Part shown: piece after piece, positions 1 through 8,097 of the stretch
Layout: every line of letters begins with the position of its first letter
How positions within the stretch are numbered: position 1 is the first letter of the stretch
Assembly (NCBI RefSeq): GCF_014698305.1
Contig: NZ_JACJST010000006.1
Coordinates: forward strand, 124,001-188,000
Length of the DNA: 64,000 nt
Source: Anabaena lutea FACHB-196
GTDB lineage: Bacteria; Cyanobacteriota; Cyanobacteriia; Cyanobacteriales; Nostocaceae
Direction of reading: 5' to 3'
Program-made: the position numbers and the translations under genes
The notes under the pieces: generated by a model
Database searches by the model: none
Told to the model about the DNA's origin: nothing
What the model saw: only the letters and a program-made list of their open reading frames with translations

Positions 1-250
1 CCCGTTCATTGGGTTTAATTTGAGAAATTGCCTTTTGTAATTCTGGCTCCATTTGGCTCGTAGGGATGCGTTCTGGATGTAAAGATTGGTCAAATAATTG
101 CCGACGTTGATCTGTTGTTGTCCGTTGGGCAAAATCATCAAAAGTTTGATATTCGTTGGTTGTATCGGCGGAAATATTATCTAAAGATTCGACATCACCC
201 TGAGCCAAATCTTTCATTATTTCCCGTTTATATTGTTCACTACTTGTCAC
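1..250 (-). CDS. Partial hypothetical protein (N-terminal 83 residues)
   Basis: This reading frame is open from a GTG at 248-250 to the window edge, so only the N-terminus is present. The start is supported by an AGGAG nine bases upstream. The peptide is hydrophilic and rich in Asp, Glu, Gln and Thr, with no signal peptide or membrane segment. An in-frame ATG at 215-217 is an alternative start without a good ribosome site. The next gene upstream, a lipoprotein on the same strand, ends 23 bases away, so the two may be co-transcribed. I do not recognise the family. Confidence 0.6.
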   Translation of the reverse strand, partial: MTSSEQYKREIMKDLAQGDVESLDNISADTTNEYQTFDDFAQRTTTDQRRQLFDQSLHPERIPTSQMEPELQKAISQIKPNER

Positions 251-273
251 TTTATTAATCTCCTATATTACAA

Positions 274-711
274 TTAACTGTACTTAACTTGATTAGTTTG
301 CCGATCATAATCAGCAGTCAAAATCAGTTTTTTGTCAGCAGCATAAACTAAAACTTTTAAGTCTTGATTGGGGAAGTTTTTCCGAAAACCCTGAACTAAA
401 GATGTTGCTAATGGTTTGACATCACTAGGACGAACTTGAGGAGAAATCACAACAGCTAGTTTATTATTATCCCGGACGTATGCATCCTGAACTAATCCTT
501 GAGAAGTTTGGATAACCCAATTACCAAAACTCTGTCCCCCTGGAGTATTACCACGCTGTAATTCTGCATAAGTAACATCTCTACCAATGGCTGTTGGGGC
601 ATTTGCGCGGTCAGATGTCGTTGTTCCACCGCCGCAAGCAGTAGTTAAAGTCACTACTAAAATCAAGACAAAAGCAATCAATATTTGACGACTCTGCTGA
701 AGCCGATTCAT
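274..711 (-). CDS. Small predicted lipoprotein
   Basis: The 145-residue product starts with basic residues, a hydrophobic stretch at about residues 9-24 and a lipobox (LTTAC, Cys26), so it should be lipidated at Cys26 and anchored to a membrane. The remaining ~115 residues contain no motif I can name; they look like a small alpha/beta domain with a regular Val/Leu pattern. A GAGGAG lies eight bases before the ATG and fixes the start. It sits between a partial gene and the CsbD gene on the same strand. Function is unknown; a role in envelope stress is only a guess from the CsbD neighbour. Confidence 0.75.
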   Translation of the reverse strand: MNRLQQSRQILIAFVLILVVTLTTACGGGTTTSDRANAPTAIGRDVTYAELQRGNTPGGQSFGNWVIQTSQGLVQDAYVRDNNKLAVVISPQVRPSDVKPLATSLVQGFRKNFPNQDLKVLVYAADKKLILTADYDRQTNQVKYS

Positions 712-850
712 ATTTTTATCTCCTCATAAATAAAGCACATTACATTTAACAATCCCTAAATTAAGGAATCTGTAATTTAGATAAATATCTCCGCAGCCCT
801 TTATGGTTCGTAATTGCTTTGCGACTGCAACTACGAACTATATTATTTAT

Positions 851-1033
851 CTAATCAATGTTTTTCTTAACACTATCTTTCACATCTTCAACAGCGTGTC
901 TTACTTGACTTTCTGCCTGTTTTGCTTGACCCTCAGCTTGATCTTTTGGATCGCCAGTGACATTTCCTACGGCTTCTTGGGCTTTCCCTTCAATATTTTT
1001 AGCTGTGGCTTTTGCGCGTTCTTCTAAACTCAT
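851..1033 (-). CDS. CsbD-family stress response protein
   Basis: This 60-residue, highly charged Ala/Lys/Glu-rich protein has the CsbD pattern: repeated A-K-x-x-x-G-K-A-Q-E-A-x-G-x-x-T-G-D blocks with low hydrophobicity. CsbD proteins are small cytosolic proteins of unclear mechanism that are induced by general stress in many bacteria. The length is normal for the family. An AGAGGA about eight bases upstream supports the ATG. The lipoprotein gene follows on the same strand after about 140 bases. The open frame on the opposite strand here is an antisense shadow. Confidence 0.88.
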   Translation of the reverse strand: MSLEERAKATAKNIEGKAQEAVGNVTGDPKDQAEGQAKQAESQVRHAVEDVKDSVKKNID

Positions 1034-1518
1034 TGGAATGTTCCTCTGTGACTTAACTTACTCCTATAAGTTAGCTTAACCATTGGTTTAATTCTTCCGT
1101 CATAAGGTACATAAAGTAGATTTATTATCTATATAAAAAGATAGATATATAACTACTATTTAATTTTCAAATTATAATATGTAGGGTGGGCATTGCCCAC
1201 CATATCTAGGATTCCTAGATATTCTATTTGATGAACTAAAAATCATTTTTTTAGAGGTTGCTTAAGCCATAAAATTATCATTACAATCCTACTAAGCGTG
1301 ACGTAAATGATTTAGGAATTACGCAAAAAATCTCTCAAACTTTTATTTTCCTGTATCCTCTGTGGTTAGTTTTGACCTTACTTGTGGGTAAGTCCTGTAA
1401 TTTATAATCGCCCTAGTTATGCTGCAAAATGTAAATTAACCTATCTGTATCCTTGCCACAAAGCCTCCTAACCTGATAATGAGAGTTAGGACAATTGCAG
1501 AAAGGTAGGTTACGATTC
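1034..1518. other. Intergenic region between divergent csbD-type gene and hemJ
   Basis: About 485 bases without a credible gene. It must hold the divergent promoters of the CsbD gene and hemJ. The only clear structure is the GGTGGGC palindrome at 1185-1201. Confidence 0.6.
1181..1201. repeat. Dispersed GTAGGGTGGG palindromic repeat, copy 1
   Basis: GTAGGGTGGGC is followed after three bases by GCCCACC, giving a perfect 7-bp stem with a 3-base loop (1185-1201). Related copies lie at 2120-2140, 6585-6664, 32689-32770 and, as a half copy, near 63250. This is a dispersed intergenic repeat; it is not followed by a T-tract and is probably not a terminator. Confidence 0.8.
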
Positions 1519-2112
1519 ATGGCTTATTCATGGTTTAAAGCGTTTCACATTATTGGCTTTGTGGTTTGGTTTGCGGGTTTATTCTACCTAGTGAGGCTGT
1601 TTATCTACCACGTTGAAGCCAACCAGGAACCAGAACCAGCAAAAACGATACTGAAAAATCAGTATCAAATTATGGAAAAGCGTCTTTATGACATTATTAC
1701 TACTCCAGGGATGTTTGTGACGATAGCAATGGCTATTGGTATCCTCTCTACCAACCCAGATTTGTTAAAAGAACCCTGGTTACATTTTAAATTAGGGTTT
1801 GTTGCCATTTTAATAGGCTATCATCATTATTGCGGTAGGTTGATGAAGCAATTAGCAACAGATGAATGTAAGTGGAGTGGTCAACATTTACGGGCTTTAA
1901 ATGAAGCACCAACTCTTTTGTTAGTTGTGATTGTGATGTTGGCTATATTTAAGAATAATTTGCCTACAGACCTCACTGCTTGGTTAATTTTTGGTTTAGT
2001 GATTTTCATGGCTGCGAGTATTCAGATGTACGCCAAAATCCGCAGACGCAATAAGGAAAAGTTGATGGCTGAATTAAGTCAAGTCAATCAAGTTCCCCAA
2101 GCACAAAATTAA
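1519..2112 (+). CDS. hemJ: Protoporphyrinogen oxidase HemJ
   Basis: HemJ oxidises protoporphyrinogen IX to protoporphyrin IX in haem and chlorophyll synthesis and is the usual enzyme for this step in cyanobacteria. The product is a 197-residue membrane protein with about four transmembrane helices. The N-terminal stretch W-F-K-A-F-H-I-I-G carries the conserved His of the first helix, and the conserved R-L-Y-D and PGM segments follow near residues 50-65. The frame is also open from a TTG at 1495, but the ATG at 1519 has a GGTAGG ribosome site and gives the family N-terminus. The DUF6671-like gene lies downstream on the same strand. Confidence 0.93.
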   Translation: MAYSWFKAFHIIGFVVWFAGLFYLVRLFIYHVEANQEPEPAKTILKNQYQIMEKRLYDIITTPGMFVTIAMAIGILSTNPDLLKEPWLHFKLGFVAILIGYHHYCGRLMKQLATDECKWSGQHLRALNEAPTLLLVVIVMLAIFKNNLPTDLTAWLIFGLVIFMAASIQMYAKIRRRNKEKLMAELSQVNQVPQAQN

Positions 2113-2119
2113 GATAAGT

Positions 2120-2140
2120 GGTGGGTAATTCCCACCCTAC
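2120..2140. repeat. Dispersed GTGGG palindromic repeat, copy 2
   Basis: GGTGGG, five bases, then CCCACC form a perfect 6-bp stem directly after the hemJ stop, followed by CTAC and a short TTTT. The sequence matches the GTAGGGTGGG repeat family. It may also weaken transcription after hemJ, but the T-run is short. Confidence 0.65.
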
Positions 2141-2169
2141 TTTTGAGGATAAAGGAGTTAAAAATAAAG

Positions 2170-3030
2170 ATGATCAAGCAATTATTTAATAATCGTGTGG
2201 CTGTATTAGCAACAATGCACCATAAAGAAAAAGTAATTGCCCCTATTTTACAGCAAGCATTAGGAATTCAAGTCATTGTACCCCAAGATTTTAATACTGA
2301 TGCTTTTGGTACTTTTACCAGAGATATAAAACGCCCAGGAACGCAAATTGCAGCGGCTAAATTAAAAGCTGAGAAAGCTATTGAAATTACAGGAAAAACT
2401 TTGGGGATAGCTAGTGAAGGTAGTTTTGCACCTCATCCTAGTTTTCCTTATATTTATGCTAACAGAGAAGTTATTGTTTTTTTAGATAAAGAGAATGATT
2501 TAGAAATTATTGGTGAGGTATTTTCAACAGACACTAATTTTAATTATCAGGTTGTTAAAAACTTACAAGAAGCAGAAGAATTTGCGCTAAAGGTTGGTTT
2601 TCCTGAACATGGTTTAGTAATTAGTTTTAAAAAATCAGATCATGAGACTCCTGAAATTCTTAAAGGTATTAATACTGGGGATAAATTGAGAGAGTCTGTA
2701 AATTTCGCTTTGAGTAATTCAGCTAATGGCAAGTTGCATATAGAAACAGATATGAGGGCGCTTTATAATCCTCAGCGGATGAAAAATATAGAAAAAGCTA
2801 CTCAAGATTTACTAAATAAAATTAATAGCTGCTGTTCAAAATGTTCTACACCTGGATTTACTATAACTGAAACTCTCAAAGGATTGCCTTGTGCAAGTTG
2901 TCATCAACCTACTGCGTTGATTCGTGCGGTAGTTTACCAATGCAAAAAATGTAATTTCATGGAACAAAAGTTATTTCCTGATGGGATAAGTTTTGCTGAT
3001 CCTGGTTTGTGTAATTATTGCAATCCTTAG
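2170..3030 (+). CDS. DUF6671-like protein with Cys-rich zinc-ribbon C-terminus
   Basis: The 286-residue product resembles the DUF6671 family, whose function is not known to me. The N-terminal two thirds is a mixed alpha/beta domain opening with ATMHHKE-type residues and containing a conserved-looking GIASEGSFAPHP segment. The last 60 residues hold four pairs of cysteines (CSKC, CASC, CKKC, CNYC), which should bind two zinc ions as a double zinc ribbon. The frame is open from a TTG at 2143, but AAGGAG at 2152-2157 points to the ATG at 2170. It follows hemJ by 57 bases. A nucleic-acid role is possible from the zinc ribbon but is not shown. Confidence 0.75.
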   Translation: MIKQLFNNRVAVLATMHHKEKVIAPILQQALGIQVIVPQDFNTDAFGTFTRDIKRPGTQIAAAKLKAEKAIEITGKTLGIASEGSFAPHPSFPYIYANREVIVFLDKENDLEIIGEVFSTDTNFNYQVVKNLQEAEEFALKVGFPEHGLVISFKKSDHETPEILKGINTGDKLRESVNFALSNSANGKLHIETDMRALYNPQRMKNIEKATQDLLNKINSCCSKCSTPGFTITETLKGLPCASCHQPTALIRAVVYQCKKCNFMEQKLFPDGISFADPGLCNYCNP

Positions 3031-3031
3031 A

Positions 3032-3122
3032 TATAGCAATTTCCATTGTCATGAGGTACAAGCAGTAATAATTAAACGCAGCGCAGATAATTTTGTACTT
3101 CATTAGACTGGGAAATGCTATA
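3032..3122. repeat. MITE-like element with TATAGCA terminal inverted repeats, copy 1
   Basis: The element begins TATAGCAATTTCC and ends GGGAAATGCTATA, with imperfect terminal inverted repeats of about 28 bases that include GAGGTAC and GTACTTC. It is 91 bases long and encodes no protein. It starts two bases after the stop of the DUF6671-like gene. A related element with the same TATAGCAAT termini lies at 9931-10035. Confidence 0.65.
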
Positions 3123-3189
3123 AATACCTGCACTAAGATATAGCATGATGATCAAAAATAGGGAACAATAATAAATAAATCTGATCGGG

Positions 3190-3335
3190 GCTTTAATAAA
3201 GCCTCCTCCTGAACGGTTAATAACAAGAGGAGGTTTGAAGCTAAAGTCCGGTAGGGTAATCGGGCTACTTAATATTTAATATTTAATCTCTCCATATCCA
3301 GTCTTCCTTTAGACAGATAAATTTATTATTAATAT
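3190..3335 (-). ncRNA. Candidate small RNA block A (hairpin element)
   Basis: This block contains a 7-bp hairpin (CCTCCTC 3202-3208 with GAGGAGG 3227-3233). Its flank reads in the same order as block B (3354-3490): hairpin, then a GGTAATCGG or GGTGATCGG-like segment, then an AT-rich stretch, then a TTCCT..TTAGA.AGA segment. The two blocks are offset by about 162 bases. The orientation is inferred from block B, which has a U-tract on the minus strand. Expression is not shown. Confidence 0.3.
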
Positions 3336-3353
3336 GGCGATTTGGTATAATTT

Positions 3354-3391
3354 AAAAAAAATTCCCCCGTTGTCAGATATCAACAGGGGAA
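3354..3391 (-). terminator. Intrinsic terminator, minus strand
   Basis: TTCCCCCGTTG (3362-3372), an eight-base loop and CAACAGGGGAA (3381-3391) pair over 11 positions with one mismatch. On the minus strand the hairpin is followed by eight Us (the A-run 3354-3361). Confidence 0.7.
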
Positions 3392-3490
3392 ATGGGTTAA
3401 ACTTCGTCAGGTGATCGGAATAGTTAATTATTTAGTATTTATGCTATGTATCTTCATTCCTCCATTAGATAGAGAAATTATTGATCAAGA
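3354..3490 (-). ncRNA. Candidate small RNA block B ending in an intrinsic terminator
   Basis: Read on the minus strand, about 100 bases of non-coding sequence end in an 11-bp hairpin and eight Us (3354-3391). No minus-strand gene lies close enough to need this terminator, because the peptidase gene has its own at 3656-3683. A perfect 9-bp dyad at 3499-3522 sits just upstream, where a promoter or operator would be. It is probably a related copy of block A. I do not recognise an Rfam family. Confidence 0.35.
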
Positions 3491-3498
3491 AGAAGATG

Positions 3499-3522
3499 AT
3501 TGTATAAAAATACTTATACAAT
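3499..3522. promoter_or_regulatory. Perfect 9-bp dyad, possible operator
   Basis: ATTGTATAA (3499-3507) and TTATACAAT (3514-3522) are perfect inverted repeats separated by six bases. The size and spacing suit a dimeric repressor. The site lies directly upstream of candidate RNA block B on the minus strand. No cognate regulator gene is adjacent. Confidence 0.4.
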
Positions 3523-3655
3523 TATGAAAATATAGCAGGTGACAGGAAGTGACAGATAAAAGTCTGAAAATTATCTTGGTGTCTAAGTTTTATCGTCAGT
3601 TTATGTCCTAACCACGAAAGTGGTTGCTATATTTGGAAAATCATAAAATTAACTC

Positions 3656-3683
3656 AAAAACCTCTCTCTTATCAAGAAAGAGG
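3656..3683 (-). terminator. Intrinsic terminator of the M16 peptidase gene
   Basis: CCTCTCTCTT (3661-3670), loop ATC, and AAGAAAGAGG (3674-3683) pair with one mismatch. On the minus strand a run of five Us follows (A-run 3656-3660). It lies about 35 bases past the peptidase stop. Confidence 0.75.
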
Positions 3684-3717
3684 CTTTGAAAACCTCATGA
3701 TAGTCGAGGAGTGAACA

Positions 3718-6465
3718 TTAACTACCTTGGGTGGTGGTATTTTCGGGACCAGCAGTGACAATGATCAGGTTTTCTGGTTTGATTAATTCTGCAATTGCTT
3801 TCTGCACTTGAGTCATGGTTACTGCTTGAAGACGCTGGGGAAATTCGCGGAGTTCTGCGGTGGATAATCCCAAAATTGCATTTTCTAAAATGATGCTGGC
3901 CACTTGACTAGGACTAGCTAAATCTACAGGATAACTGTTGACAAGAGAACGTTTAGCTGTCTTAAATTCCGCTTCAGTTATACCTTGTTCCCGAAATTGT
4001 TTCAGTAAAGCTAGGGTGCTGGAAATTGCTTTTTGAGTGTCTTGGGGTGCTGTCTGCATGGAAATCACGAATGGGCCAGGATTAATACCCGCAGCAAAGC
4101 CACTGTAAATACCATAAGTCAAACCCAAGCGATCGCGCACTTCTGTTCCTAACCGACTCGATAAGGTATCACCACCCAAAATCTGATTAAGGATAAGTGC
4201 AGCATAAAAACGCGGATCTTTGCGAGAAATGCCGTTGTATCCTAGATATGTAACAGACTCTGTTTTCCCAGGAATTACTGTATTTAATTGTTGTGAATTG
4301 GATGGAAATGTTACAAATGGGAGGTTCAGCACTGGTGGTTTACCCTCAGCAATCCATTGACCAAAAGCTTTATTTAGCAAGGATTTAACTTGTGTTGGTT
4401 CAAAATCACCGACCAAAGTAATTGTTGTAGCATCAGGTCGATAGTGTTGTTGATAGAAACTCACCACATCTTCACGAGTGATATTCTGTAAACTCTCAAT
4501 TGTGGGGAAACTATGGAAAGGATGATTTTTTGGGTAAATTGCTTGCTGAAATACTCTTCTTCCCATTCCTCTGGGGTCATCTAGTTGTACTTGAAGACTG
4601 GTTAATTCTCGTTGACGACTGAGTTCTAATTGGTCAGCAGGGAAGTTGGCATTTTGCAGCACATCTGCTATGGTTTGAATCAGTAGTGGTAAATTAGTCG
4701 ATAATCCTTGACCGCTAATACTCACACCTTCACGACTAGAACTAAAATCTAACTCAGTTCCTTTGTCTTCTAATGTCTGCGCTAAAGTGAGAGCATCTTG
4801 AGTTTTAGTACCATTCATTAAGTTGGTAGCAGTCAAATTCGCTAAACCTGCTTTTTGATTATTATCAAACTCATTACCAGCGTTAATTTGTCCACTGATA
4901 TTAATGGTGGGAAGGCTACGATCTTGTAAAAGCAGTACTTTCAAGCCATTGGCTAAGGTAAACTGTTCTGGTAAGGATTGTTGATTAGAATTGGTAGCTG
5001 ATGTTGTCGGTGGCAGATATTTCGCTAATTCTGCGGGGTCTACCGGTTGACCTGGACTAAAGTTTTCCGTAGTCCGACCACCACCACTAGAAGTTCCTGG
5101 TTGACCATCTGCTTGAGTGGGTTCAAAGAAACCGATAGTTTGTTTTGCTGGGTTGAGGTAGGTTTTGGCTACTCGTTGGACATCTTGGGGAGTAACTTGA
5201 GCGATCGCACTCAAATACTTTTCTATATAATGATAATCTCCAGCAATAACTTGGTTATATGCCAATTGACTAGCTTGACTGCTAATATCCTGATTATTCA
5301 AAATAAAACTAGCTTGCAATTGGGTTTTAGCTCGGTTTAATTCTTCTGAAGTAACAGGTTGTTGTTGTAATTTTGTCAAAGATTGCTGAATCACATCCGC
5401 AATTTTCCTGATTTCTTGTTCGGGTGCAGCTGTGGCACTAATGTCATACCAACCCGGTTCTATCAGTTCCGCAGCGCTACCACTGACTGAACTAGCCAAG
5501 CCAGATTCTATCACGGCTTGATACAGACGAGAACTACGTCCACCTGTGAGAATCGCATCCATGACATCAATTGCGGGAACATCAGGATGTTTGATATCTG
5601 GTAACGGATAGACTGCTTGTAGTAATGCTGCGCTTCCCGGTTGTTTGAGAACAATTGGCGCTTTTTGAGGACTACTCACCGCAGTCACAGCAGGAGAAAC
5701 TTTCACAGTCGTTTTTTTCCCTTTTGGTAGTTTGCCAAAAGTCGCTTGGATAGATTTCAGTGTCGGTTCGGTGGTAAAATCGCCTGTAACTACTAAAGTT
5801 GCATTATCAGGACTGTAGTAAGTTTGGTAATAATTGCGTACTTGTTCAACTGTGAATTTTTCAACATCTGCTTTTGTGCCTCCCACGGGTAAACCGTAAG
5901 CACGGTTAGGAAAAGCGGCTTTTCTGACTTCTCGATCTAAACGATATTCTGGTGAGTTTTCATATCCTTGTAACTCAGAAATGACTACACGCTTTTCACT
6001 GGTGAGTTCCTCTGAGCCTATTAAAGCATTTTTCATGCGATCGCTTTCCAGAGTCAACAGTGCTTCTAACTTATCTCGCTGCACCGTCCCAAAATAAGCA
6101 GTTTCATCAAAACTAGTAAAAGCATTAAACTGACTACCCAAAGCACTAAATAACCTGCCAAATTGCACCGGACGGTCAGAAGTACCTTTAAACATTAAAT
6201 GTTCGAGTTGGTGAGAAATACCACTTTCTCCAGTTCCTTCATTGCGAGAACCAACTTTATACCAAACCTGCACACTTACCACAGGTGCAGTATGCACTTC
6301 TTTGGTGAGTACAGTTAAGCCATTTTCTAACACCGTTTTTTGTACCCCTTGGGTAAAAGAGAGTACTGCTGGTGTAGCAGCATTAGTGACGTTCCCGGAA
6401 AATGGCAAAATACTCAGGAAAAGGCTGAGAAACAAGCCTAAAAACATATATGAACGTAGTTTCAT
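3718..6465 (-). CDS. Secreted two-domain M16 family zinc peptidase
   Basis: This 915-residue protein has two M16 (pitrilysin/processing-peptidase) halves joined by a linker near residue 480. The first half carries the inverted zinc motif HQLEH at residues 85-89, with the expected downstream Glu in the SELQGYE segment. The second half keeps the fold but lacks HxxEH, as in paired M16 enzymes where one half is inactive. A signal peptide (basic start, then FLGLFLSLFLSILPF) implies export to the periplasm or outer membrane. The frame is open from a GTG at 6519, but only the ATG at 6465 places the signal peptide at the N-terminus. The gene stands alone with its own terminator. Substrate is unknown. 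Confidence 0.9.
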   Translation of the reverse strand: MKLRSYMFLGLFLSLFLSILPFSGNVTNAATPAVLSFTQGVQKTVLENGLTVLTKEVHTAPVVSVQVWYKVGSRNEGTGESGISHQLEHLMFKGTSDRPVQFGRLFSALGSQFNAFTSFDETAYFGTVQRDKLEALLTLESDRMKNALIGSEELTSEKRVVISELQGYENSPEYRLDREVRKAAFPNRAYGLPVGGTKADVEKFTVEQVRNYYQTYYSPDNATLVVTGDFTTEPTLKSIQATFGKLPKGKKTTVKVSPAVTAVSSPQKAPIVLKQPGSAALLQAVYPLPDIKHPDVPAIDVMDAILTGGRSSRLYQAVIESGLASSVSGSAAELIEPGWYDISATAAPEQEIRKIADVIQQSLTKLQQQPVTSEELNRAKTQLQASFILNNQDISSQASQLAYNQVIAGDYHYIEKYLSAIAQVTPQDVQRVAKTYLNPAKQTIGFFEPTQADGQPGTSSGGGRTTENFSPGQPVDPAELAKYLPPTTSATNSNQQSLPEQFTLANGLKVLLLQDRSLPTINISGQINAGNEFDNNQKAGLANLTATNLMNGTKTQDALTLAQTLEDKGTELDFSSSREGVSISGQGLSTNLPLLIQTIADVLQNANFPADQLELSRQRELTSLQVQLDDPRGMGRRVFQQAIYPKNHPFHSFPTIESLQNITREDVVSFYQQHYRPDATTITLVGDFEPTQVKSLLNKAFGQWIAEGKPPVLNLPFVTFPSNSQQLNTVIPGKTESVTYLGYNGISRKDPRFYAALILNQILGGDTLSSRLGTEVRDRLGLTYGIYSGFAAGINPGPFVISMQTAPQDTQKAISSTLALLKQFREQGITEAEFKTAKRSLVNSYPVDLASPSQVASIILENAILGLSTAELREFPQRLQAVTMTQVQKAIAELIKPENLIIVTAGPENTTTQGS

Positions 6466-6526
6466 AAGCGGTGAATTGGAGACAACAAAACCCTGAAATA
6501 TGGAGTAATACCGTTTCACATTAAAA

Positions 6527-6547
6527 TTGATACAAATGGACAGACGC
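6527..6547. repeat. 21-bp dispersed repeat, copy 1
   Basis: Twenty-one bases beginning TTGATACAAATGG and ending CAGACGC are identical to 29344-29364. In both places a TTTCAC segment lies just upstream. The copy lies before the M16 gene; the other lies between hmpA and hmpF. Confidence 0.6.
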
Positions 6548-6584
6548 TATTAGGGAACACCAAAAAATAAATTACCCAAAAATC

Positions 6585-6664
6585 GTAGGGTGGGTTAGGA
6601 CGGTAGTCCGTAACCCACCATCAATTTAGGGGATATGGGTTACGCTGGGCTTTACCCACCCTAC
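6585..6664. repeat. Dispersed GTAGGGTGGG inverted repeat, copy 3
   Basis: The element starts GTAGGGTGGGTTA and ends TACCCACCCTAC, so its ends are inverted repeats of about 13 bases. Two internal hairpin arms (GGACGGTAGTCC and related) are present. It lies between the divergent M16 and antitoxin genes. Confidence 0.8.
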
Positions 6665-6768
6665 TAAGCAAGTTTTCCCATTCCTCTAGTGTAGTCATGG
6701 AATTCTGATGTGAAGAGGAATAAACTAGTTACAATAAGTGATATCCATATTTGGTTGCAAGCAATGTT

Positions 6769-7023
6769 ATGGAACGCGAAGCTTTAACAATCCGTTTTCC
6801 CTCTGAATTACTTGCCAAAGCCAGGAAACTCAAGAAAGATAAGGAATCTTTTAATGATTTAATCGTTGAGGCTGTAGAACGTGAGGTAAGACGTAGAAGA
6901 GGATGGGCTGCACATCAACGAATTATTGCCCGTAGCGAAACCATTAAAGCGAAAACCGGCATCCAACCAACTTCTACAGATATGATTCGCAGTCTCAGAG
7001 AGGGTGAAGACCGACGTGAATAG
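6769..7023 (+). CDS. Ribbon-helix-helix type antitoxin
   Basis: The 84-residue product begins with a short beta strand (ALTIRFPSEL) followed by two helices, the pattern of an RHH DNA-binding antitoxin. Its C-terminal half is basic, then acidic, and would wrap the toxin. The frame is open from a TTG at 6751, but the ATG at 6769 is the natural start. The PIN-domain gene overlaps its 3' end, as is normal in VapBC-type pairs. The antitoxin probably represses the pair's own promoter together with the toxin. Confidence 0.75.
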   Translation: MEREALTIRFPSELLAKARKLKKDKESFNDLIVEAVEREVRRRRGWAAHQRIIARSETIKAKTGIQPTSTDMIRSLREGEDRRE

Positions 7024-7447
7024 AGTTTTGTGCATAGATACCAGTGTTTGGATTCCTTACCTTGTCCCAGAAGTTTATCAAATTCAAGCCAGAACTCTAG
7101 TAACAGAAGCATTGAGCTTAAATATACGCTTAGTAACTCCCGCCTTTGCTTGGGTAGAAGTTGGCTTTGTACTACGTAAGAAAACCCGCATAGGAGTCAT
7201 AACTAAGGAGGAAGCACAAGATTTTTTTGAGGACTTCTGTGAACTTCCCATTGATTACATTGAAGATGAAGTAATCAGGGTAAAAAGTTGGGAAATTGCC
7301 GAAAAATACAGTTTATCTACCCTTGATGATGCCGCATTTCTCGCGTGTGCTGAAATGAAATCTGCTGAGTTTTGGACAGCGGACGCTGCACTGGTTAGAC
7401 AACTCACACCTAAACCTGATTATTTGCGAGAAATAGAGGAGATATAG
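7016..7447 (+). CDS. PIN-domain toxin of a VapBC-type pair
   Basis: The product of about 143 residues is a PIN-domain ribonuclease. The expected acidic residues are visible: Asp in CIDTSVW near the start, Glu in AWVEVG near residue 45, Asp in LDDAAFLACAE, and a final Asp in WTADAALV. Such toxins cleave RNA until neutralised by the cognate antitoxin. GAGAGGG about eleven bases upstream points to the GTG at 7016; a GTG at 7004 in the same frame would add four residues. It overlaps the antitoxin gene by 8 bases, which implies translational coupling. Confidence 0.8.
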   Translation: MNRVLCIDTSVWIPYLVPEVYQIQARTLVTEALSLNIRLVTPAFAWVEVGFVLRKKTRIGVITKEEAQDFFEDFCELPIDYIEDEVIRVKSWEIAEKYSLSTLDDAAFLACAEMKSAEFWTADAALVRQLTPKPDYLREIEEI

Positions 7448-7467
7448 CAATATTTTTACATAGATAA

Positions 7468-8013
7468 ATGAACGGGAATATTATCTTAGAAACACCAAGG
7501 TTACTACTGCGTAATTTTGAAGATAAAGACATCAACAGCTTTATTGCTTATCGCAATGATCCTGAAGTCGCTAAATATCAAAGTTGGGATATACCTTACC
7601 CAGAAACAGCGGCCAGAGAGTTTCTAGAATATATGCAACAGGCAAAACCAGGGACTTTAGGTGAATGGTATCAATTAGGAATTGCACTCAAAAGCACAAA
7701 TGAAATAATTGGAGATTGTGCTTTTTGTATCTTAGCTGAAGATGGACAACAGGCAGAAATTGGTTTTACCCTGTCACGTCAGTATCAAGGAAAAGGTTAT
7801 GCAACAGAAGCCGTAACCTGTTTATTGGCATATTTATTTACAGAGTATAAATTGCATCGTGTCCGGGCAAATTGCGACTCGGCAAATATTGCATCTGTTC
7901 GACTCTTAGAACGTTTAGGAATGCGACAGGAAGGGCATTTTGTCAAGAGTTTGTGGTTTAAGGGTGAGTGGGTAGATGAGTTGTGGTTTGCTATTTTGCG
8001 TGAAGAATGGTAA
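7468..8013 (+). CDS. GNAT family N-acetyltransferase (RimJ/RimL-like)
   Basis: The 181-residue product starts with the RimJ/RimL-type opening LETPRLLLRNF and carries the acetyl-CoA-binding motif A near residues 108-118 (QYQGKGYATEA), followed by ANIASVRLLERLGM. These enzymes acetylate N-termini of ribosomal proteins, antibiotics or small molecules. The gene lies 20 bases after the PIN toxin on the same strand, close enough for read-through. Acetyltransferase toxins exist, but this one has the standard RimJ/RimL layout and is more likely a general modifying enzyme. The substrate cannot be told from sequence. Confidence 0.85.
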   Translation: MNGNIILETPRLLLRNFEDKDINSFIAYRNDPEVAKYQSWDIPYPETAAREFLEYMQQAKPGTLGEWYQLGIALKSTNEIIGDCAFCILAEDGQQAEIGFTLSRQYQGKGYATEAVTCLLAYLFTEYKLHRVRANCDSANIASVRLLERLGMRQEGHFVKSLWFKGEWVDELWFAILREEW

Positions 8014-8097
8014 AGATAATAAATCTGTTTATAAAATTACCGGAATAAGGTGCTACTCTGAGTATTTAGTACAAATACTAGTTATCGAAAGAAAGAT

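Noticed and set aside
803-1027. 74-codon plus-strand open frame
   Set aside because: It is antisense to the CsbD gene, which has a clear family pattern and ribosome site.
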